Positions 1 to 10,000 of a stretch of DNA of 64,000 nucleotides are shown here, piece after piece (position 1 is the first letter of the stretch; each line of letters starts with the position of its first letter). Position numbers and translations under genes: made by a program. The notes beneath the pieces were generated by a model. The model made no database searches, was not told the DNA's origin, and saw nothing but the letters and a program-made list of their open reading frames with translations. The DNA lies in NCBI GenBank assembly GCA_021286765.1, contig JAJTBS010000001.1, positions 1-64,000 on the forward strand. The letters run 5' to 3'. The stretch comes from Holophagaceae bacterium (GTDB lineage: Bacteria > Acidobacteriota > Holophagae > Holophagales > Holophagaceae).

Positions 1-17
1 GCGAGTGCATCGCCCGA

Positions 18-38
18 GACGCGCCACAAGGGCGCGTC
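18..38. terminator. Hairpin downstream of hybrid kinase
   Basis: A perfect 8-bp stem (GACGCGCC / GGCGCGTC) with a 5-nt loop lies about 30 bases past the stop codon of the minus-strand kinase gene. There is no T tract on either side, so it may be only a stabilising 3' hairpin rather than an intrinsic terminator. Confidence 0.35.
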
Positions 39-69
39 GAAGGGAGGCGGGGCGGGGAAGAGCTCCCTC

Positions 70-2286
70 CTACCTTGGCTTGAAGGCCAGTGCATCCAGG
101 CAGCGGGCCACCTCGTCCCGGGTGATGGGTTTGATGAGAACCGAGGTGCTGGGCCACCGGGCCAGGGATTGATCGAGTTCCCCGTCCCTGAAGCCAGTGA
201 TGACCAGGACGGCCTGCCGGGGATCCCGCTCCTTGATCCGTTCCAGGGCCTGCGCCCCGGTCATGCCGGGCATGTTGTGATCCAGCAGCACCAGGTCGAA
301 GGTCCGCCCCTCCTTCAGCAGGCGCAGGACCGAGGGGCCGTCCTCGACCACCTCCATCTGGTGGCCCATTTCCCGCAGGAGGGCCGGGAATGAGCTGCGG
401 ACCAGCGCATCGTCGTCGGCCATGAGGAGGTTCAGCGGACGGAAGAGGGGATGGCCAGCCTGGAAGGCCTCACCAAGCTGCTCGGGCTCGGCCTGGGCCA
501 GGGGGAAGCGCATGGAGACTCGGGTTCCGATCCCCGGCCGGCTCTGGATGTCGAGCTCGCCGCCATGGGCGCGCACGATGTTCTGGACCATGGCGAGGCC
601 GAGTCCCGTCCCCTTTCCAACGGGCTTGGTGGTGTAGAAGGGTTCGGTGGCGTGGGCCAGGGTCTCGGGGCTCATGCCCTGGCCCGTGTCGCGGACGGTC
701 AGGTTGATGTGCTGGGTTCCCTGCCGCTTTGTCTCCAGGAAGAGGGTGCCCCCCGCCGGCATGGCATCGACCGCGTTCACGCAGAGGTTCATCAAGGCGC
801 TGCCCAGGGTGCTGGTCTCGCCCATGATCCAGCTGGGCTGAGGTTCGAGGTCCACTTCCAGGGCGACCTTGTGGCGCAGGGTCTGCCGGAGAATTTCCGT
901 CTCGCTCGCCACCACGGCGTTCAGGTCAATGAGGTGGGGCGTCTCCAGGTCCTTGCGCACGAAGTTGGTCAGACGCTTGACCATGTCCCGGCCCCTCAGG
1001 GCTGCCTGTTCGAGGGTGTTCATGGACTTCAGGAGGAATTCGTCCGTCCGGTACTTGACCTGCAGGGTGGAGGCGACGCTGAGGATCGCCGACAGGACGT
1101 TGTTCATGTCATGGGCCACGCCGCTGGCCAGGCTGCCCAGGCTCTCCAGCTTCTGGGCCTGCTGCAGCTCTGCTTCCATCCGGCGCCGCTGGTCATTGGC
1201 GAGCCACTGATCGGTGACGTCGCGGTTGAGCCCGATCATGCGGACCGCCTTGCCCTCCGCGTTCCGCTGGACCAGGCCGTCGGCAGAGATGTGGCGGATG
1301 TTCCCATCCGGAAGCAGGATCCGGAACTCGCTGTGGAATTCGCGCTCCCCTCTCAGGGCAGCCTGGCTGTCAGCGGAGGCGGCGTTCTTGTCCTCGGGGT
1401 GGAGACGGCGCTCCCAGGCTTCCAGGCCGCCGGGGAAATCCCCGGGGGTGTACCCGTAGATCTCCATCATCCGGCTGTCCCAGAGCATCAGCCCCGTCTC
1501 GAGGTTCCAGTCCCAGATGCCCAGTCCGCCGGAGCGGGTGGCCAGCTCAAGGCGCTGGCCCAGTTCTCGCAAGGCGATTTCGGCCTTCTTCTGCTCGGTG
1601 ATCGTGTCGAAGATGGCGATGAATTCGCCTGGAGCCGGGCAATAGGTGTTGATGGAGAACCAGATGTCCAGGCTCTCCACCAGGGTCTCGAAGCGCTCGG
1701 GGGCGCCGGACCGGGCCACCCTTCCGTAGGTTTTGAGGAGGTCCACGTTGGATTCACGGAATCCGGGGATCACCTCGGAGACACGGCGGCCCGCCACATC
1801 CTTCAGCCCGGTCAAGGTCGAAAAGGCGGGGTTCACCTCCAGGTAGATGAAATCGACGGGCTCGTTCCCCTCGAAAATCATCCGGCAACGGGCAAACCCC
1901 GCGGTCATGTTCTCGAAGATGCCGCGGTAGCGGTCCTCGCTCACATACAGGGACCGCTCGATGAGGTCCTGCGCCTCATGAAGCTGCTGGTGGAAGCGGC
2001 TGAACAGGATGCCCGTGATGGTGAAGATCACCATGGACACATAGGTGCTGGGCCGGTGGTCGGTTGGAATGAAGGCCCACCAGACGAGGAAGGTGGAGAG
2101 AAGGGTGGCGACCGACCCCCACCGCAAGCCCCCGATCCAGGAGGCGAGGAAGACCGCCGGATAGAACAGGAACCACACGAAGGGCTTGATGCTCGACCAG
2201 AAGGCCCACTGGATGGCAAGGGCCAGAAGGGGTGGAACCAGGGCCAGGAATGGGTACCTTTTGAGCCGTTTGATCGTGCTTTCCAT
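70..2286 (-). CDS. Membrane hybrid PAS sensor histidine kinase with C-terminal receiver
   Basis: A signal-transducing kinase of about 738 residues. The first ~110 residues hold several hydrophobic segments resembling the DUF4118 (KdpD-like) four-helix membrane domain. Two PAS domains follow (about 115-235 and 245-365), each ending in an ...DxTxQ/E-type linker. Then come a HisKA phosphoacceptor (GVAHDMNNVLS, His near 392), a HATPase_c domain with N box (NLCVNAVDAMP) and G boxes (DTGQGM, GKGTGLGLA), and a receiver domain with phospho-Asp in LVLLDHNMPG (about 669). I chose the ATG at 2286 (MESTIKRL); an in-frame TTG lies 17 codons upstream. The H-box and receiver closely resemble those of the larger kinase at 7058, so the two look like paralogues. 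Input signal and partner regulator are unknown. Confidence 0.9.
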   Translation of the reverse strand: MESTIKRLKRYPFLALVPPLLALAIQWAFWSSIKPFVWFLFYPAVFLASWIGGLRWGSVATLLSTFLVWWAFIPTDHRPSTYVSMVIFTITGILFSRFHQQLHEAQDLIERSLYVSEDRYRGIFENMTAGFARCRMIFEGNEPVDFIYLEVNPAFSTLTGLKDVAGRRVSEVIPGFRESNVDLLKTYGRVARSGAPERFETLVESLDIWFSINTYCPAPGEFIAIFDTITEQKKAEIALRELGQRLELATRSGGLGIWDWNLETGLMLWDSRMMEIYGYTPGDFPGGLEAWERRLHPEDKNAASADSQAALRGEREFHSEFRILLPDGNIRHISADGLVQRNAEGKAVRMIGLNRDVTDQWLANDQRRRMEAELQQAQKLESLGSLASGVAHDMNNVLSAILSVASTLQVKYRTDEFLLKSMNTLEQAALRGRDMVKRLTNFVRKDLETPHLIDLNAVVASETEILRQTLRHKVALEVDLEPQPSWIMGETSTLGSALMNLCVNAVDAMPAGGTLFLETKRQGTQHINLTVRDTGQGMSPETLAHATEPFYTTKPVGKGTGLGLAMVQNIVRAHGGELDIQSRPGIGTRVSMRFPLAQAEPEQLGEAFQAGHPLFRPLNLLMADDDALVRSSFPALLREMGHQMEVVEDGPSVLRLLKEGRTFDLVLLDHNMPGMTGAQALERIKERDPRQAVLVITGFRDGELDQSLARWPSTSVLIKPITRDEVARCLDALAFKPR

Positions 2287-2551
2287 GGCGTTTTCCGAGA
2301 AGGCTTGGTGGATCCCCGGACCCGGGATCGCCTTCAATGGGGAGTGGCGTCACCGGCTGAGCTTCTCTCACCCATGCGGATCGGTTGTTCGTGAGTCGTG
2401 ACTGAATTCTGATTTTCGCGGCCAAGCCTGGCAAGGGCGGAAGTTGGAAAGACACGCATCATGTCTTCAACAAGATCACCGGAGGGGCGTCACGGGGGGC
2501 CACTCGGGGAATCCAAGGATCCGCAGTTCCTTCAACTCACAAGGAGGTCTC

Positions 2552-3442
2552 ATGATCCTCATCACTGGCGCCACCGGCACCATCGGCAGGGAACTCGTCC
2601 TCGATCTCACGGCCAGGCGGAGCACCTTCAAGGTGATGGTCCGCTCGAAGGAGGCCAGCAAGGGCTTTGAAGCCAAGGGCATCAAGGCTGTTCACGGCGA
2701 TTTCGAACGCCCGGAGACCTTTGCCGGGGCCCTGGCCGAGGTGCAGTCCGTGTTCCTGCTCACCACCCCGCGCCCCGACGGTCCCCTGCTGGAGCGGGCC
2801 TTCCTGGCGGCCTGCAAGGCCAGGGGCGTCCAGCATGTGGTCCGCCTCTCGGCCATGGGAGCCAATCCCTCGGCCGCCTCGGCTTTGCTCCGCAATCACG
2901 GCCGCTGCGAGACCCAGCTGGAAGACAGCAGCCTCGCCTGGACCCACCTGAGGCCCACCATCTTCATGCAGAACCTGGTTCCCTTCATCGGTCCCACTGT
3001 CTCCAAGGAGAGCACCCTCTACGCTCCGGCCGGCGATGCCCGCATGCCCTGGGTGGACATCCGGGACGTCGCCGCCGTGGCAGGCCTGGTGCTCACCACC
3101 AAGGGGCATGAAGGTCTGGTGCATGAGCTGACCGGCCCGGAAGCCCTCACCTACACAGAGGTCGCCGCCCACCTGAGCCAGCAGTTGGGGCGGCAGATCA
3201 CCTATGTGAACGTGCCCGAGGGGGCGGCCCGCCAATCCATGGTGGGAACGGGGATGTCCCCCTGGCTGGCGGAAGGCCTGATCACGCTCTATCAGTTGTT
3301 CAAGGCCAATGGCCCCACGGCCATGCCCCTGGAGACCGTGGAGCGGCTCACGGGCCGTGCTCCAAGGGCGCTCTCCGACTACCTCAAAGAGAACGAGGCT
3401 GCCTTCCGCCCGATCAAGCCCGTGGAAGTGGCGCGACCGTAG
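2552..3442 (+). CDS. NmrA/QOR2-like NAD(P)-binding atypical SDR
   Basis: A 296-residue atypical short-chain dehydrogenase. It opens directly with the dinucleotide-binding motif ITGATGTIGREL, and the centre (HVVRLSAMGA; LRPTIFMQNLVPF) matches NmrA/YtfG-like NAD(P)H quinone oxidoreductases or NAD(P)-sensing regulators. It lacks a clear YxxxK catalytic pair at the usual spacing, consistent with the atypical class. The ATG at 2552 is chosen because AAGGAGG lies 8 bases upstream; the frame stays open further 5' but has no better start. It stands alone between divergent and downstream signalling genes. The substrate is not predictable from sequence. Confidence 0.85.
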   Translation: MILITGATGTIGRELVLDLTARRSTFKVMVRSKEASKGFEAKGIKAVHGDFERPETFAGALAEVQSVFLLTTPRPDGPLLERAFLAACKARGVQHVVRLSAMGANPSAASALLRNHGRCETQLEDSSLAWTHLRPTIFMQNLVPFIGPTVSKESTLYAPAGDARMPWVDIRDVAAVAGLVLTTKGHEGLVHELTGPEALTYTEVAAHLSQQLGRQITYVNVPEGAARQSMVGTGMSPWLAEGLITLYQLFKANGPTAMPLETVERLTGRAPRALSDYLKENEAAFRPIKPVEVARP

Positions 3443-3466
3443 TTTGGAGCCGTTCCTTCCTTTTTC

Positions 3467-3486
3467 TATTTATTTTTAAATAAATA
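3467..3486. repeat. AT-rich near-perfect palindrome
   Basis: Twenty consecutive A/T bases forming a 9-bp inverted repeat around a 2-nt centre, conspicuous in a GC-rich genome. It lies 25 bases after the NmrA-like gene and just upstream of the structured leader. It could be a protein-binding site, a promoter UP element or a poor terminator. I see no convincing -35/-10 pair around it. Confidence 0.45.
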
Positions 3487-3500
3487 AGTTAATAGGGTGA

Positions 3501-3667
3501 TTCGGCAACTTCTCAAGTAATCGCGGGGCCCTGCCGAAACCAGACCAATCTAAGACACCTAGATGTTCTGCCTTCGGGGCAGAACGCCTTTTCGGGCAGG
3601 CATCAGGCCTGCAAGTCGAAGGCGCAACCAGTCCGATCCCCGCGATCGGTGATGGTTGCGCCTTTTT
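3501..3667 (+). ncRNA. Structured leader or small RNA upstream of cheW, class unknown
   Basis: Four consecutive stems occur in about 165 bases. They are TTCGGCA/TGCCGAA (3501-3507 with 3532-3538), an 8-bp GTTCTGCC stem closed by TTCGG (3565-3585), GCAGGC/GCCTGC with a 5-nt loop (3596-3612), and a long terminator hairpin (3621-3667). The RNA ends 60 bases before cheW, so it is either a riboswitch/attenuator for the cheW-MCP pair or a free-standing sRNA. I compared it by eye with c-di-GMP-I, c-di-GMP-II, TPP, cobalamin, glycine and SAM consensus motifs and found no match. Covariance in homologues would be needed to prove it. Confidence 0.5.
3621..3667 (+). terminator. Strong intrinsic terminator in the cheW leader
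   Basis: A 10-bp perfect stem (GGCGCAACCA / TGGTTGCGCC) with a second nested stem (CCGATC / GATCGG) inside it, followed at once by TTTTT. This is the best-formed terminator in the first 20 kb. It sits in front of a gene, not behind one. Confidence 0.8.
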
Positions 3668-3726
3668 CGTTTGTCTGTTTTTCCTCCACTCCCGACCCCA
3701 TCCGTCCTTCTCCTGGAGCGTGCACC

Positions 3727-4227
3727 ATGGCAAACGCCGACACCAGTTCCCAGGGCATCCAGCAGGTGCTCTGTTTCGCCCTCGAGGGCGAGGCTTACGC
3801 CATCCCCATCATGAAGGTGCGGGAAATCCAGGCGCAGGCCGTGCTCACCCGCATCCCCAAGGCACCCTCCTACATGCCTGGCGTGATCAACCTGCGCGGC
3901 GCCATCGTGCCGATCCTGGATCTGCGCCAGCGCTTCAGCCTTGGCGAGGCTCCCGAGGACACCCGCTCCGTCATGGTCATCGTGGAAGTCCAAGGCCGGA
4001 CCGTTGGCATCCGGGTCGACTCCGTGTCCGATGTGCTCGACCTTGAGGCCTCCGCGATCCGTCCGGCCCCGGAACTGGGCACGCAGACGACCCTGGGGCG
4101 CGAGTTCATCGGCGGCCTGGCCTCGCTGCCCAATGCGGCCGGGTCGGATTCCATGCTCATCCTCCTGGACCTCGACCACCTGCTTTCCGATCACGAACTC
4201 CACCTTCTCGAATCCGCCACCGCCTGA
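3727..4227 (+). CDS. cheW: CheW chemotaxis coupling protein
   Basis: A 166-residue single-domain CheW that links chemoreceptors to the kinase CheA. Typical motifs are present: FALEGEAYAIPIMKVREI near the N terminus, RIPKAPSYMPGVINLRG, a GAIVPILDLRQRF strand, and VDSVSDVL in the second half. The ATG at 3727 gives MANADTSS; the open frame continues upstream into the leader without a better start. The chemoreceptor gene follows after 15 bases, so the two are likely co-transcribed. No cheA, cheR, cheB or cheY is nearby, so the pair must plug into a kinase encoded elsewhere. Confidence 0.93.
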   Translation: MANADTSSQGIQQVLCFALEGEAYAIPIMKVREIQAQAVLTRIPKAPSYMPGVINLRGAIVPILDLRQRFSLGEAPEDTRSVMVIVEVQGRTVGIRVDSVSDVLDLEASAIRPAPELGTQTTLGREFIGGLASLPNAAGSDSMLILLDLDHLLSDHELHLLESATA

Positions 4228-4242
4228 ACCCCGGAGACTCCC

Positions 4243-5961
4243 ATGCTCACCAACCTGAAAATCGGAACCCGCCTCACCGTCGCCTTCTCCCTGATCCTCC
4301 TGCTTCTGATGGTGATCATGGTGACCGGCATGAACCGCATCGGCGTCATCGGGGACAACACCAGCGAGATCGTCGAACACTACAATGCGCAGGAACGGCT
4401 CGCCTTCGACATGGCCGAACAGCAGCACATCGTCTCCCGGGTCATCCGGACCGTCATTCTGGAGGCGGACCCGGCGGAGAAGCAGAAGTACGACGAGCGG
4501 CTCGAAGAAGCCCGCAAGGAATACGATTCCGCCGCAGGCAAGCTCCAGTCCACGCTGAGGTCCGACGAGGCCAAGGCCCTGTTCAACACGGTCCAGAGCG
4601 CACGGGACAAGGTCCGCCCTGCCAACTCCAAGGTCCTCGAGCTGTCCATGAAGAGCCACCGCGACAAGGATGCCGCCCAGGCGCTGATCGAGGAGGTCCA
4701 GCCGCTGGCGAATGCCCTGCAGAAGGACATCGACAACCTCATGGGCTTCCTCCGGAAGGCCACCGCCAAGCGGTATGAGGAAGCGAAGGCCGCCCAGTCC
4801 CAGGCCACGCTGTACATGACCGTCATCTCGATTCTCGCCCTGCTCTCCGGCATCGGGCTGGCGTATTTCATCACCCGCAGCATCACGGTTCCCCTCAAGG
4901 CCGTGGGCGATGTCATCGCGACCGTGGCCCAGGGCGACCTGACCCAGAAGGTGGAGATCAATTCGAAGGATGAGCTGGGCGACCTGGGCCGCATCCTCAA
5001 CACGACCAACGAGGGCCTCCGCGAGATGGTCCTGCAGATTCAGGAGAGCGCCCTGGCCATCTCCACCGCCTCCGGGGAGATCTCCTCCGGCAACACGGAC
5101 CTGAGCCGGCGCACGGAGGAGCAGGCCGCCAGCCTGGAGGAGACCGCCAGCAGCATGGAGCAGATCACGAGCAACGTGAACCAGACCGCCGACAACGCGA
5201 AATCGGCCAACCACGAATCCAGCAAAGCGCGCCAGGTGGCCCAGGACGGCGGCGCCGCCGTCACCCAGGTCATCGCCGCCATGGAGGCCATCAACCAGTC
5301 TTCCGCCAAGATCAACGAGATCATCGGCGTGGTGGATGAGATCGCCTTCCAGACCAACCTGCTGGCGCTCAACGCCGCCGTGGAAGCGGCCCGGGCCGGT
5401 GAGCAGGGTCGCGGCTTCGCCGTGGTGGCCGCCGAAGTGCGCAACCTGGCCAAGCGCAGCGCCGACGCGGCCAAGGAGATCAAGGGCCTCATCCGCGAGA
5501 GCGTGGCCAAGTCCACAGACGGGAACAAGGTAGCCGCGCACGCCGGCGAGACCATCCAGGAGGTGGTGGCCAACGTGCAGCGCGTCACCTCGCTGGTCAG
5601 CGAGATTGCTGTGGCCACCCAGGAGCAGAGCACGGGCCTGAACGAGATCAACAAGGCCGTGGTGTCCATGGACGAGGTCACTCAGCAGAACGCGGCCCTG
5701 GTGGAGGAGGCCGCCGCCGCCGCCGAATCCATGGACGCCCAGGCCCATGCCCTCACTGAGATCGTGGCTCGCTTCAAGACCGGCGTCGAAGTCCGCCGGA
5801 CCGAGGCCCCTCGCGCGAAGACGAGCGTGACTCATCAGGCCGCTCCGAAGCCGCTGCGGGCTGCGGTGAAACGTTCAGCCGCCCGGCCCGAGCTCGCCCA
5901 AGGGAAGGTCCCGGTCGCGACGCCCAAGGGCACGGATGACGGCCAGTGGGAATCCTTTTGA
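4243..5961 (+). CDS. Methyl-accepting chemotaxis protein (Tsr-like)
   Basis: A 572-residue transmembrane chemoreceptor. TM1 is about 10-32, followed by a helical periplasmic domain (four-helix-bundle type), TM2 at about 190-213, a HAMP domain, and a long MA signalling coiled coil. The conserved hairpin tip ([20 protein letters not shown]) binds CheA/CheW, and Glu/Gln-rich methylation helices flank it ([16 protein letters not shown]). The last five residues, QWESF, fit the xWxxF pentapeptide that tethers CheR/CheB in enterobacterial Tsr/Tar. That implies a methylation system with a pentapeptide-binding CheR somewhere in the genome. It directly follows cheW. The ligand is unknown. Confidence 0.95.
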   Translation: MLTNLKIGTRLTVAFSLILLLLMVIMVTGMNRIGVIGDNTSEIVEHYNAQERLAFDMAEQQHIVSRVIRTVILEADPAEKQKYDERLEEARKEYDSAAGKLQSTLRSDEAKALFNTVQSARDKVRPANSKVLELSMKSHRDKDAAQALIEEVQPLANALQKDIDNLMGFLRKATAKRYEEAKAAQSQATLYMTVISILALLSGIGLAYFITRSITVPLKAVGDVIATVAQGDLTQKVEINSKDELGDLGRILNTTNEGLREMVLQIQESALAISTASGEISSGNTDLSRRTEEQAASLEETASSMEQITSNVNQTADNAKSANHESSKARQVAQDGGAAVTQVIAAMEAINQSSAKINEIIGVVDEIAFQTNLLALNAAVEAARAGEQGRGFAVVAAEVRNLAKRSADAAKEIKGLIRESVAKSTDGNKVAAHAGETIQEVVANVQRVTSLVSEIAVATQEQSTGLNEINKAVVSMDEVTQQNAALVEEAAAAAESMDAQAHALTEIVARFKTGVEVRRTEAPRAKTSVTHQAAPKPLRAAVKRSAARPELAQGKVPVATPKGTDDGQWESF

Positions 5962-5970
5962 ACATGACCT

Positions 5971-5995
5971 GCGGGCGCCCCACCGGGGCGCCTGC
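5971..5995 (+). terminator. GC-rich hairpin after the chemoreceptor gene
   Basis: An 11-bp stem (GCGGGCGCCCC / GGGGCGCCTGC, one G-T pair) with a 3-nt loop begins 10 bases after the stop codon. The T tract is poor, so termination may be weak or partial. The carbonic anhydrase start codon is only 20 bases further on. Confidence 0.45.
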
Positions 5996-6015
5996 GCTTA
6001 TCCGGGAGAAGCCCC

Positions 6016-6906
6016 ATGAACTCGACCGCATGCCTGCTGACACTGGCCCTGGTGACTCCAGGCCTGGCCTCTGAGCACTACTCGACTCCGAAAAAGCGGA
6101 GTGCCAAGGAGGAATCCGATCATTCCAAAGTCGCAACCCAGGGGGCCTCCGCCAAGGCAGGGGGGGATGCCCGGCTGAAGGCCCTTGAAGCGGAGAACCT
6201 GCGCCTCCGGCAGGAACTGGCGAAGAAAAACGGTGCCGGCGCGACCGCACCCGGGTCCGAATCGGCCAGTCCGGATGGAGCCCTCGAGGAGCTGAAATCG
6301 GGAAATGCCCGGTTCACCTCCGGGGCCAGGACCCGCAGCCAGATGGGGGCCAACGATGCGGCCCTCAGGCAGACCCTGGCCAAGGGCCAGGCTCCCTTCG
6401 CCGTGATCCTGACCTGCAGCGACAGCCGGCTGGCGGACAACTTCATCTTCGACCAGGAGCTGGGCCGCCTCTTCACCATCCGGGAAGCCGGGAACTGTCC
6501 CGACATCCAGGGGCTGGCGAGCATCGAGTACGCCGTGGAGCATCTGGGATCGAAGGTCGTGGTGGTGATGGGGCATGACGGCTGCGGCGCGGTGACGGCC
6601 GTCAAGAAAGCCGGCGCCGAGCCCCTGCCGGGCAACCTTTGGAGCCTGCAATCCGCGATGGCCGGGCTCCTGGAGAGCGTCCACCCCAAGGCCGGCGAAA
6701 GTGAAGCCCAGCATCTCGCCCATCTGGTCGAGTCCAACGCCGTGCGCCAGGCCCGAACGGTCGTGGCCCGCAGCGCCGCCGTCCAGCATCTGGTGGCGAA
6801 TGGCCAGCTGAAGGTCGTGCCGGCCATCTACAACCTAGCCTCTGGCCAGGTGAGCTTCCTCCCGCCGGTTGGCATCGCCGCCGCCCCGGCCGAGGCCCAC
6901 CACTAG
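6016..6906 (+). CDS. Exported beta-class carbonic anhydrase
   Basis: A 296-residue protein that should interconvert CO2 and bicarbonate. Zinc ligands and the catalytic dyad of the beta class are visible: CSDSR (Cys134, Asp136, Arg138) and GHDGCGAV (His187, Cys190). The N terminus is a short signal peptide (LLTLALVTPGLAS) followed by a charged, Lys/Glu-rich stretch (about 45-72) likely to form a coiled coil. The enzyme is therefore probably periplasmic, whereas most bacterial beta-CAs are cytoplasmic. It has a good start 20 bases after the preceding hairpin. Role in CO2/pH handling at the envelope is inference. Confidence 0.92.
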   Translation: MNSTACLLTLALVTPGLASEHYSTPKKRSAKEESDHSKVATQGASAKAGGDARLKALEAENLRLRQELAKKNGAGATAPGSESASPDGALEELKSGNARFTSGARTRSQMGANDAALRQTLAKGQAPFAVILTCSDSRLADNFIFDQELGRLFTIREAGNCPDIQGLASIEYAVEHLGSKVVVVMGHDGCGAVTAVKKAGAEPLPGNLWSLQSAMAGLLESVHPKAGESEAQHLAHLVESNAVRQARTVVARSAAVQHLVANGQLKVVPAIYNLASGQVSFLPPVGIAAAPAEAHH

Positions 6907-7057
6907 GCCTGTCCCCGGGAACTCCCTTGGGCCTTCGCGGCCCAGAGGTGCCAGGAGCCCCCAGTCGCGGTGCCCCGGGGCTTGAGAACCCATTCTGGGC
7001 CGCAGCATGGTCTGATACCCGTGGGCCGGAAGTCCCACTCCCTGGAGGCCCCGAACC

Positions 7058-10000
7058 ATGGCTTCGCAACCCCGCAACCGATGGCAGGAGTCCTCTGGCC
7101 TCCTCCTCCTGACGGGGGGCCTCTTGCTCGGCATCACCCTGGGCACCTACCGGCACATCCAGGCGGAGCGTCGAGAGGCGCGGTCTCTGGCCGCAGCCGG
7201 CCTGGCCGCCATCGGGGACCTGAAGGCCAGCCAGATCGTCCAGTGGCGGCGGGAGCACTTGGCGGATGCCCGGCACTTCAACCGGCCCCACGGGTTCGCC
7301 GACCTGGTCCGGCGCGGCCTGGCTCCCAGGCCTGACCCCCAGGCTCTGAAAGCCCTGGAGAACTGGCTGGGCGAATACGTGGCCCAGAACCAGGCCGATG
7401 CGGCCAGGCTTCTGGATGCCCAAGGCCGCGAGCGGCTCGCGGTGCCGGCGGGGCGTCCGCCCATGTCGGCATCCGCCCGGCAGGAGGCCATGGCTGCTCT
7501 GGCCGGTGGGGAGCCCACCTTCAGGGACTTCTACCGGAGCCCGGAAGACGGGCGGATCTACCTGGGCCTGTTCATTCCCGTGCCTGATGCTGAGCGGCCG
7601 GGACGGTTCCTTGGCTTGCTCAACCTGAGGATCGATCCCAGCCGGAGCCTGTACCCCTTCATCCTGCACTGGCCGACCCCATCGCCTTCTGCCGAGACCC
7701 TCCTGGTCCGGAGGGAGGGCGATCAGGCCGTCTACCTCAGCGAGCTCCGCTTCCAGCCCGGGGCGGCCCTGACTTCAATGGCCGGTAAGGAGCGGGGGGA
7801 CTATCCCGCGGCCCAGGCTGTGCGGGGCGCCCAGGGGATCATCGAAGGCCTGGACTATCGTGGGGTTCCCGTCCTGGCGGACCTGCGGCCCATTCCAGGC
7901 TCACCTTGGTTCCTCGTGAACAGGATCGACCAGGCGGAGGTTTTCGCGGACTTCCAGCGCAACCTCCTGGGTTCCCTGTTGCTGGGGGCGGCCCTCGTGC
8001 TGGCCACCCTGGCGGGTTCGGCCCTGATCTGGCGGGAGAAACGAGCCCTACAGGCCCGGCGGCAGTATGAGTCGGAACGGGAGAGCGCCTGGCTGAGGGA
8101 CGCCATCGCCCGGAGCCAGGACGAGGTCTACGTCATCGAGATCGACACCCTGCGGTTCCGGTTCGTCAGCGCGGGAGCCTGCAGGAACCTTGCTTACAGT
8201 CCGTCGGAACTCCTGGAGATGAGCCCCTCGGTCATCGGCTTCTCCAGGCCGGACGAGGATTTTCAGGCCCTGGCCAAGCGGGTGGTGGAATCCGGAGGGG
8301 AGCCTCTGTCCTACCAGGCCACTCACCGCCGGAAGAACGGGACGGCCTACCCGGTGGAGGTGCAGCTTCAGCGGGTGGATCACCATGGGGAATCCGTGCT
8401 TCTGGCAGTGGCCAGAGACATCACGGAATCGAAGCGGGCCGAGGAGGCGCTCCGGGAAAGCCTGCTCAACTATCGGAACCTCGCCGATTCAGGCCAGGCC
8501 CTGATTTGGACCAGCGGGCTGGACAAAGGCTGCACCTACTTCAATGAACCCTGGCTGCGCTTCACGGGCCGGAGCCTGGAACAGGAACTGGGGAATGGCT
8601 GGGCCGAGGGGGTGCACCCCGAGGATTTCGAGCGCTGTCTGCAGACCTACGTCGCGGCTTTCGATCGACGCGAACCCTTCAGCATGGAATACCGCCTTCG
8701 CCATGCCAGCGGCGAGTACCGCTGGTTGCTGGACGATGGCACGCCCAACCTGGATGCCAGGGGCAATTTCCTGGGCTACATCGGCTATTGCCTGGACATC
8801 ACCGATCGGAAGCGGGCCGAGCAGGAGGTGGAAAGGCTGAACGCCCTGGTCAAGGAATCCCAGTCCATCGCCCAGGTGGGGGGATGGGAAATCGACCTTC
8901 CGTCCAACACCCTTTCCTGGACGGAGGAGACCTACCGGATCCACGAGACCAGCCCTCTGGAGTACACCCCCACGGTGGAATCCGCCATCGCCTTCTACGC
9001 CCCGGAATCCCTGCCCTTGATTCAGCAGGCGGTTCTGGCGGCGATCGAACAGGGGTTGCCATTCGATCTCGAACTGGAGGTGATCACCGCCCGCGGCCGC
9101 AGGATCACGGTCCACACCACCAGCCGGCCGATCCAGCAGGAGGGACGAACCATCAAGGTGGTGGGAGCCTTCCAGGACATCACTGCCCAGAAGGAGGCCG
9201 AGCGAAGCCTGAGGGAGGCCAAGACGCGGCTGAAGCTGGCCATCGAGGCAGGGCGCATGGGGGTCTGGGACTGGGACCTGCAGGATGGCTCCATGGTCTG
9301 GGACGAGCGGATGTTCCAGCTCTACGGCATCACCGGGGCAGACTTCACGGGTGTGGTGAAGGACTGGCAGGAGCGCGTCCATCCCGCCGATGCCGGACGG
9401 GCCCTGGAGGACTGCGCAGCGGCGCTTCGGGGGGAACGGCCATTCTCCACGGAATTCCGCATCCTCGGTCCGGATGGCACGATCCGCTGGATCCGGGCCG
9501 CGGGCCAGGTGCTCCAGGGGCAGGATGGCCAGCCCGTCCGGATGACCGGCGTGAACTGGGACATCACGGAACAGAAGCGGGACGCGGAGGCCCTTGAACT
9601 CGCACACTTCGCGCTCGAACACCTGTCCGATCCCGTCTATTGGCTCAGGAAGGATGCCAGCATCGCCGACGCCAACCAATCCGCCCTCCTCGAGCTGGGC
9701 TACACGCGTGAGGAGCTGCTTGGGCTCAAGCTGTCGGACATCGACGTGAACTACAGCGAGGCTTTCTGGGCGGAGCATTGGCCGGAGATGTGCCGCCTCG
9801 GATCGATGATGCTTCCGAGCCGGCACAGGAGAAAGGACGGCAGTGAATTCCAGGTCGAGATCAGCATCAACCACATTCGTTTTGGGGACCAGGAACTGCT
9901 CTGCGGATTCGCCAGGAACGTGGCCGAGCGCGAACAAGCGGAGGAACAGCTCAGGCGCAGCGAGGCCATGCTGCGCAGCGTGATCGACGCCTCGCCGGTC

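Noticed and set aside
451-2394. A 647-codon plus-strand frame antisense to the first kinase
   Set aside because: Same artefact of GC-rich sequence; no recognisable motif, and the kinase domains on the minus strand are clear.
3501-3667. The cheW leader as a c-di-GMP (GEMM) riboswitch
   Set aside because: The conserved GEMM core sequences and the tetraloop-receptor arrangement are not present; kept only as an unclassified structured RNA.
3559-5835. A 758-codon minus-strand frame across cheW and the chemoreceptor
   Set aside because: Composition (His/Gly/Asp/Leu-rich) is that of an antisense shadow, and both plus-strand genes are firmly identified.
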